A DNA stretch of 37,428 nucleotides from Burkholderia sp. Ax-1724 (GTDB lineage: Bacteria > Pseudomonadota > Gammaproteobacteria > Burkholderiales > Burkholderiaceae): assembly GCF_011752995.1 (NCBI RefSeq), contig NZ_VWWL01000041.1, positions 1-37,428 of the forward strand, in the 5' to 3' direction. Shown here piece after piece: positions 33,129 through 37,428 of this stretch. Positions within the stretch are counted from its first letter, which is position 1. Each line of letters opens with the position of its first letter. The translations under genes were made by a program, and so were the position numbers. The notes beneath the pieces are model-generated. The model was not told the origin of the DNA and searched no databases. It was given only the letters and a program-made list of their open reading frames with translations.

Positions 33129-33635
33129 GGTGCGTCCCCCCCGACCGATCTCTTTCCCGGCGACAGAACCAGTCGTGACCGCCCCGCGCGACCCACGCGG
33201 CAAGCTCTGCCGTGACCTTGCAATGCCGCTGCCGTGACCGGAGACAGACTGGTTTGCTTCAAGAATAGTCCACGCGCGAATACAATTCAAAGCCCATTTA
33301 ATTAGCTTGCCTGGACATTAAAATGCGGCGCGGGTGGGCATACGAATGGCCGGTCGTCGGGTATTTAGCGAGCCCGTGTCTGTAGATGTGCCGTGGAGAT
33401 AGATGCCCTGAACATATCGCGAGGCGGTGCTGGGCATGTGTGCCGCGTGCCGCAAGGGCACATGCTTCGCTCATGATCGGCCGAGGATCCGCCCATGATT
33501 TGCACGACTTTCGCGGCGTCGGCAAAGGCTCGGACATGCCGGTAGAATAATTCGCCGCGTTCGCGATCCCGCGCGTGCGTCGCCCGTCAACCGATTGCCG
33601 CTGCGCCTTCGCCCCTTCCCGCCTCGATCTTCTCT
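33129..33635. other. Divergent region before the metallophosphoesterase
   Basis: About 500 bases. The left part (33270-33330) is AT-rich and could hold the promoter of the His-rich gene. TAGAAT (33543-33548) could be the -10 for the phosphoesterase gene. A GGGCATGTGTGCC-GCGTGCCGC-AAGGGCACATGC word pair (33431-33463) suggests a hairpin. No gene was supported. Confidence 0.4.
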
Positions 33636-34799
33636 ATGCGTCTTTCATCGTTTCTAGTTCGCCTGATCCTGATTGGCATCCTGATGCATCTCTACGTCGG
33701 CGTGCGCCTGATTCCCGCTCTGCCGATCGACACCACCGGCCGCTGGCTGTGCGTGCTGTGGCTCGTCGCTTCGGTCTTCCTGATTCCGCTCGGCATGATG
33801 GCGCGCCGCATCAAGCGCCAACCGCTCGGCGACCGGCTCGCGTGGATCGGCTTGCCCGCAATGGGCTTCTTCTCGTCGCTGCTCGTGCTGACGTTTGCGC
33901 GCGACCTCGTGCTCGCTTCGCTGCTTGCGGTCGATGCGATCTGGCCGAACACATTGGCGCTCGCGCATTGGCGCGCCGGCTCGGCGGCGGCCGTGCCGGT
34001 ACTTGCGTTGATCTCGACGCTGATCGGCTTCTTCAACGCGCGCCGTCGCGCGCGCGTGGTAACGATCGACGTGCCGATCAACGATCTGCCGCCCGCGCTC
34101 GCGGGCTTCACGATCGTGCAGATCAGCGACATCCACGTCGGCCCGACGATCAAGGTGCGTTACGTCGACGCCATCGTCGATGCGGTGAACCGCTTGAAGC
34201 CCGATCTGATTGCCGTGACCGGCGACATAGTCGACGGCAGCGTGCCGCGACTGAGCCGACATACGCAGCCGTTGTCGCGGCTCACTGCACGGCATGGCGC
34301 GTTTCTCGTCACGGGCAATCACGAGTACTACTCCGGTGCGAACTCGTGGATCGACGAATTCCGTCGCCTCGGCCTGAACGTGCTGCTCAACGAACACGTC
34401 GTGGTCGATCACGAAGGCGCACGCGCCGTGATTGCCGGCGTCACCGATTACTCGGCGGGCCATCATGATCCCGCGCATCGCAGCGACCCGGTTGCGGCGC
34501 TCGCCGGCGCGCCTCGCGACGTGCCGCTCAAGGTATTGCTCGCGCACCAGCCGCGTTCCGCCGAAGCCGCCGCGGCGGCCGGCTTCACGCTGCAGCTATC
34601 GGGCCACACGCACGGCGGCCAGTTCTTCCCGTGGAATTTCTTCGTGCGATTCCAGCAGCCGTTCACGGCGGGCCTCGCGCGCCTGAACGGACTGTGGGTC
34701 TACACGAGCCGCGGCACCGGCTATTGGGGACCGCCGAAGCGGCTTGGCGCGCCTTCTGAAATCACACGTTTGCGGCTCGTGCCGGGTGGGCCGGGTTGA
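33636..34799 (+). CDS. Membrane-anchored metallophosphoesterase
   Basis: A 387-residue protein. The N-terminal ~135 residues hold four hydrophobic helices. The rest is a calcineurin-like phosphoesterase with a complete two-metal site: Asp165 and His167 (QISDIHVG), Asp197 (TGDIVDG), Asn228 and His229 (TGNHEYY), His304 (LAHQPR), and His324/His326 (SGHTHGGQ). This layout matches the YkuE/YaeI group, whose members are often membrane bound and cleave phosphodiester or UDP-sugar/lipid pyrophosphate bonds. The real substrate is unknown. ATG 33636 has no strong ribosome-binding site, but the helix begins at once. Confidence 0.92.
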   Translation: MRLSSFLVRLILIGILMHLYVGVRLIPALPIDTTGRWLCVLWLVASVFLIPLGMMARRIKRQPLGDRLAWIGLPAMGFFSSLLVLTFARDLVLASLLAVDAIWPNTLALAHWRAGSAAAVPVLALISTLIGFFNARRRARVVTIDVPINDLPPALAGFTIVQISDIHVGPTIKVRYVDAIVDAVNRLKPDLIAVTGDIVDGSVPRLSRHTQPLSRLTARHGAFLVTGNHEYYSGANSWIDEFRRLGLNVLLNEHVVVDHEGARAVIAGVTDYSAGHHDPAHRSDPVAALAGAPRDVPLKVLLAHQPRSAEAAAAAGFTLQLSGHTHGGQFFPWNFFVRFQQPFTAGLARLNGLWVYTSRGTGYWGPPKRLGAPSEITRLRLVPGGPG

Positions 34800-35049
34800 G
34801 TTCCGGGTAAGGCTCGTCGAATCGTGCCGCATCGGAGCGCATGAGCACATGCCAGCGGATGAAATAGCAAGCTCAAAAAAGCAAAACGTAATGCACGGGG
34901 TGAGCGTTATTCTCGAATACCCGGACGGTATTGTTCAATGAACAACGTCAATATTCGGAGTCGCAACTAATATCGCCGCCTCTTCACAACGCCACCGCCA
35001 ATACCTGGTTGAAAGTCGTTGCGCAGAACCTGTACCGTGCGTTCGAGGC

Positions 35050-35079
35050 TTGACCAAGCGTTGTGCAACCGCCTAAAAT
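35050..35079 (+). promoter_or_regulatory. Sigma-70-type promoter of mgtC
   Basis: TTGACC (35050-35055) and TAAAAT (35074-35079) are separated by 18 bases, the best -35/-10 pair seen before mgtC. It predicts a start near 35086 and a leader of about 315 bases. Confidence 0.55.
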
Positions 35080-35211
35080 TCGCCCACTTCAATTAACCGG
35101 AACCACGATCTTGGACAGTAGCAGTAGTACTTGCCGAGCTTCGCTTCGCCCGATCGCCTGATCGGCAGGATTTCCGCGTCAGTCTTTCTGTCGCCGTCCT
35201 GCTTCCTGGCT

Positions 35212-35233
35212 CGACGGCGCACGTCGCTTTTTT
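35212..35233 (+). terminator. Terminator-like hairpin inside the mgtC leader
   Basis: CGACG-GCGCA-CGTCG forms a 5-bp stem with a 5-base loop, followed after one C by six T residues. It lies ~125 bases after the predicted start and ~170 bases before the mgtC ATG, where an attenuator would be expected. The stem is short, so it may be weak or conditional. Confidence 0.45.
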
Positions 35234-35400
35234 CCGCTCACTTTTTGTGTTGCCCGTGCAGCGCGCTTGCGTTCGCGTGCTTTGCCATGCATGACTACGG
35301 TCGTCCTTCAAACCGGCGACGGTAGACGACGCGCGGCTGTCACGCGTAGGCTTCACACTGCGCCAACCGCGCGGCAACCACACGCCAACCTTTCTGAACG

Positions 35401-36108
35401 ATGACACTCGATTTCTTCCTGCGGCTTCTCACCGCGTTCGCCTGCGGCGTCGCCATCGGCCTCGAACGGCAGATACGGCAGCGCAATGCCGGGCTGCGTA
35501 CGATCACACTGGTCGCGAGCGGTGCGTGCCTGTTCGTGACGCTCGGCGTGCTGACCGGCAACGGCGTGAGCGGCATTACGCAGATCGCCGCCTATGTGGT
35601 GTCCGGCGTCGGCTTCCTCGGCGGCGGCGTCATCATGCGCGACAAGGGCTCCATTCAGGGGATCAACACGGCAGCCACGCTGTGGTGCTCAGCGGCGGTC
35701 GGTGTGTTGAGCGGCGCGGGACATTACGGGCCGGCGCTCGCGGGCACCGTGATCGTGCTGCTGACCAACACCCTGCTGCGCGAAGTCAGCCGCATGATCA
35801 ACTCGACGCCGGTTTCAAACGCCGATCTCGTGCGCGAGTACATGCTGACGATCGTCTGCCTCGAAGCCGACGAGATCCACATTCGCACCGCGATCTCCAA
35901 CTCGATGTACTCGGCGCCGCTGTCGTTCCAGAGCTTGATGAGCGAAGATGTCGAGAACGAATCGGGGCGCATCCGCGTAACGGCGACGCTCAAGATGCAT
36001 CCGAAGGATCAATCGAAGCTCGAACAGATGGCAAGCCGCCTCAGCATGGAAAAGAGCGTCTCCAGCGTCAGCTGGACGGCCCGGGAAGTGGAGCCGACCC
36101 CCGAGTGA
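35401..36108 (+). CDS. mgtC: MgtC/SapB-family membrane protein
   Basis: A 235-residue inner-membrane protein. Residues 1-~135 form the MgtC domain with four to five helices: FFLRLLTAFACGVAIGLERQ at the start, and the signature GVGFLGGGVIMRDKGSIQGI (about 76-95) with NTAATLWCSAAVG. Residues ~150-228 form an ACT-like cytosolic domain. MgtC supports growth and virulence in low magnesium, in Salmonella by binding the F-ATPase, and is induced by low Mg2+ or acid. No ribosome-binding site precedes ATG 35401, although the N-terminus agrees with the family; the leader may have another way to recruit ribosomes. It is followed by a 162-base gap. Confidence 0.92.
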   Translation: MTLDFFLRLLTAFACGVAIGLERQIRQRNAGLRTITLVASGACLFVTLGVLTGNGVSGITQIAAYVVSGVGFLGGGVIMRDKGSIQGINTAATLWCSAAVGVLSGAGHYGPALAGTVIVLLTNTLLREVSRMINSTPVSNADLVREYMLTIVCLEADEIHIRTAISNSMYSAPLSFQSLMSEDVENESGRIRVTATLKMHPKDQSKLEQMASRLSMEKSVSSVSWTAREVEPTPE

Positions 36109-36270
36109 ACCGCAGCGCGTCGATCCCCTTTATTGGCGCGCATCGTCTACACTTAACTTGCTGAAGATTCAGACAATGTTAATTCAGTGTCCTGAACATG
36201 GACTGCCCCATAACCTTCGACTAAGCTCTATCACCGTGATTTTTTCACACTCAACCATGGAGTCTCGAAT

Positions 36271-36525
36271 ATGGAACACGGCGTCATTGCATGGCTCATC
36301 ATCGGCGCGATCGCAGGCTGGCTCGCGGGTGTACTCGTCAGAGGCGGCGGCTTCGGTCTGATTGTCGACATCATCGTCGGGATTGTCGGCGCGTTCATCG
36401 GCGGATGGCTCGCCGGCGTACTGCATATCTCGCTCGGCGGCGGCTGGATCGGCTCGATCATTACCGCCGTGATCGGTGCGGTCATTCTGCTGTTTATCAT
36501 CCGGCTCATCCGACGAGGCTCTTGA
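36271..36525 (+). CDS. GlsB/YeaQ/YmgE-family stress membrane protein
   Basis: An 84-residue, glycine-rich protein with three helices (about 5-22, 28-49, 57-77). It shows the family pattern GAIAGWLAGVLVRGGGFG, then DIIVGIVGAFIGGW and a final IIRLIRR. These proteins were once called transglycosylase-associated; their role in general stress is known only by expression. GGAG lies 9 bases before the ATG. A strong terminator follows the stop, so it is a single-gene unit. Confidence 0.93.
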   Translation: MEHGVIAWLIIGAIAGWLAGVLVRGGGFGLIVDIIVGIVGAFIGGWLAGVLHISLGGGWIGSIITAVIGAVILLFIIRLIRRGS

Positions 36526-36546
36526 GCCAGGCATCTGATGTCCTGA

Positions 36547-36579
36547 AGCGCCAGCTGGTTTTTCCCGCTGGCGCTTTTT
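36547..36579 (+). terminator. Intrinsic terminator after the GlsB/YeaQ gene
   Basis: A perfect 9-bp stem AGCGCCAGC / GCTGGCGCT with an 11-base loop, the last T of which starts a TTTTTCTTTTC tract. It begins 22 bases past the stop codon. Confidence 0.9.
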
Positions 36580-36731
36580 CTTTTCAGAGCCAACGGGCAG
36601 GCGAATCGCTTCGGGATGGGGGCCGGCTTGCTGTATGCGAAGGACAAGCCGGTTGCGATAACTTGCGAATTCGCTGAATACCTGCATTGGCCAATAGCGT
36701 GACTGATGTGCTGGTAGCGAACGCAACCTTA

Positions 36732-36794
36732 CCAGTAGCCAGTAGCCAGTAGCCAGTAGCCAGTAGCCAGTAGCCAGTAGCCAGTAGCCAGTAG
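36732..36794. repeat. Nine perfect tandem copies of CCAGTAG
   Basis: Nine uninterrupted 7-bp units occupy 63 bases with no variation. The array is intergenic. Perfect identity suggests recent slippage and likely copy-number variation between strains. Confidence 0.98.
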
Positions 36795-37428
36795 ATCGAC
36801 TATCGAGTCCTGTAGGACTTCAGAACAAATTTCCTAGCAGGCATCGAAAGGTGCATAGACAAAATCAGTCAACAACCAATACGAATGAAGTACAGATAGT
36901 TCGGGATGCGTTGCAGGTCGTGACGTTTACGCGGTCCGCGTGTACTGCGTGCTGCATGCCTCACGCGAGCCATGTGGCCGAGCGTACTGAAACGAGTGCG
37001 TGCTCGAGTGCTGGCCTGCCGAGTCGTTCGAAGAGTTGCGCCAGATCGTCACAAGCGTGCTCGCTAACGTTGCACCAGCAAGGTTGAAGGACATTGCATA
37101 AGCAGAGCGTTCTACTTCGCTGCACACATATATCACAAAGCGATGTATTTCGAGCAAAACGCATATTCAATGTAAATATCACGTCAAAGCATGCTCCACG
37201 TGTCTCCACGCCTCCTCTGTACAGGCTTATGATGTACCAACCGAGACCTTACGCATCACGAGTGTCCAATCCAGCATACGCCGGTTTTTCCGCTTCACGG
37301 CCGGGGGATTGTGGAGAACGCGGGCGGCATGACGCCCGGGTCCGTTCGAACGCTGCGGCTTCGGGATCCGGCGGCGTATCCCTGACGCCGTAAACGGCCG
37401 GACCCCGGCACTCAGAGTGAGAAGCCGG
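36795..37428. other. Terminal region without an intact gene
   Basis: More than 600 bases of mixed composition. A plus-strand frame at 36991-37101 has no start but reads like protein (36 residues containing PAESFEELRQIVTSVLANVA), suggesting a gene remnant. On the minus strand from 37428 two frames are open for over 50 codons and run out of the window, so a gene end beyond the edge cannot be excluded. No tRNA, rRNA or terminator was recognised. Confidence 0.4.

Larger units (their letters stand above)
34800..35400. other. 600-base gap holding the mgtC promoter and leader
   Basis: The left part (34902-35053) contains a 49-codon open frame without a start that ends NTWLKVVAQNLYRAFEA before TGA; it looks protein-like and may be a gene remnant, but I cannot name it. 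The right part holds the promoter at 35050-35079 and the leader with a terminator-like hairpin. A CCGATC/GATCGG dyad lies at 35149-35164. Confidence 0.4.

Noticed and set aside
35131..35325. 64-codon TTG-started leader peptide before mgtC
   Set aside because: No ribosome-binding site and it would read through the hairpin; few features of a regulatory peptide. It could still be tested if the leader proves regulatory.
35093..35407. 104-codon minus-strand gene upstream of mgtC
   Set aside because: Ser/Arg/Thr-rich product with no motif; it would cover the mgtC promoter and leader, which explain the region better.
36732..36794. CRISPR array
   Set aside because: The unit is 7 bases with no spacers, so it is a simple tandem repeat.

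Overview
The window looks like a chromosomal segment of a Burkholderiales bacterium, most likely Paraburkholderia, Burkholderia or Caballeronia. The basis is GC-rich coding with strong G/C third positions, the mix of families (cyanide-insensitive-type bd oxidase, GlsB/YeaQ protein, RutE-like nitroreductase, OprB-type porins) and protein sequences typical of that group. No species is assigned. Apart from the first ~1.6 kb and the last ~0.85 kb the DNA is ordinary, densely coding and GC-rich.

Layout. 1-1.6 kb is an AT-rich accessory patch: the 3' end of an IS5-type insertion sequence, a DUF1493 gene coupled to an unnamed partner gene, and decayed coding fragments upstream of them. 1.7-3.7 kb holds uronate dehydrogenase and an alpha/beta-hydrolase of the non-heme chloroperoxidase type. 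4.2-6.8 kb is a cytochrome bd oxidase operon (cydA, cydB and a 59-codon DUF2474 gene) preceded by a perfect FNR/Anr-type site. 7.2-9.9 kb is a convergent, overlapping LuxR-type response regulator and hybrid histidine kinase. 10.2-11.0 kb encodes an unnamed protein with a sigma-region-4-like segment and a clear terminator. 11.2-14.65 kb is a very large fusion of a GMC oxidoreductase, a beta-rich linker and an alpha/beta hydrolase with a cysteine nucleophile. 15-19.2 kb carries a ModA-like binding protein, a HutC-type GntR regulator, an isoprenylcysteine methyltransferase-family membrane protein, an arylamine N-acetyltransferase and a low-complexity secreted protein.

19.4-27.6 kb is the most interesting block: a Fur-box-like palindrome followed by six same-strand genes: an OprB-type porin, a secreted beta-propeller-like protein, a Tat-exported DyP peroxidase (EfeB type), a ferric-ion binding protein, a fused two-half permease and an ATPase. 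I read it as one iron-responsive operon that joins EfeB to an FbpABC importer with its own outer-membrane porin and without EfeU, EfeO or a TonB receptor. The function is inferred from families and context, not shown.

27.7-36.6 kb holds a LysR regulator divergent from an EamA-type exporter, a YtfQ-type sugar-binding protein with no transporter genes beside it, an AlkB-type dioxygenase, a RutE-type reductase, a His-rich small membrane protein, a membrane-anchored metallophosphoesterase, MgtC behind a long leader that contains a terminator-like hairpin, and a GlsB/YeaQ protein with a strong terminator. The last 0.85 kb has nine perfect copies of a 7-bp repeat and no convincing intact gene.
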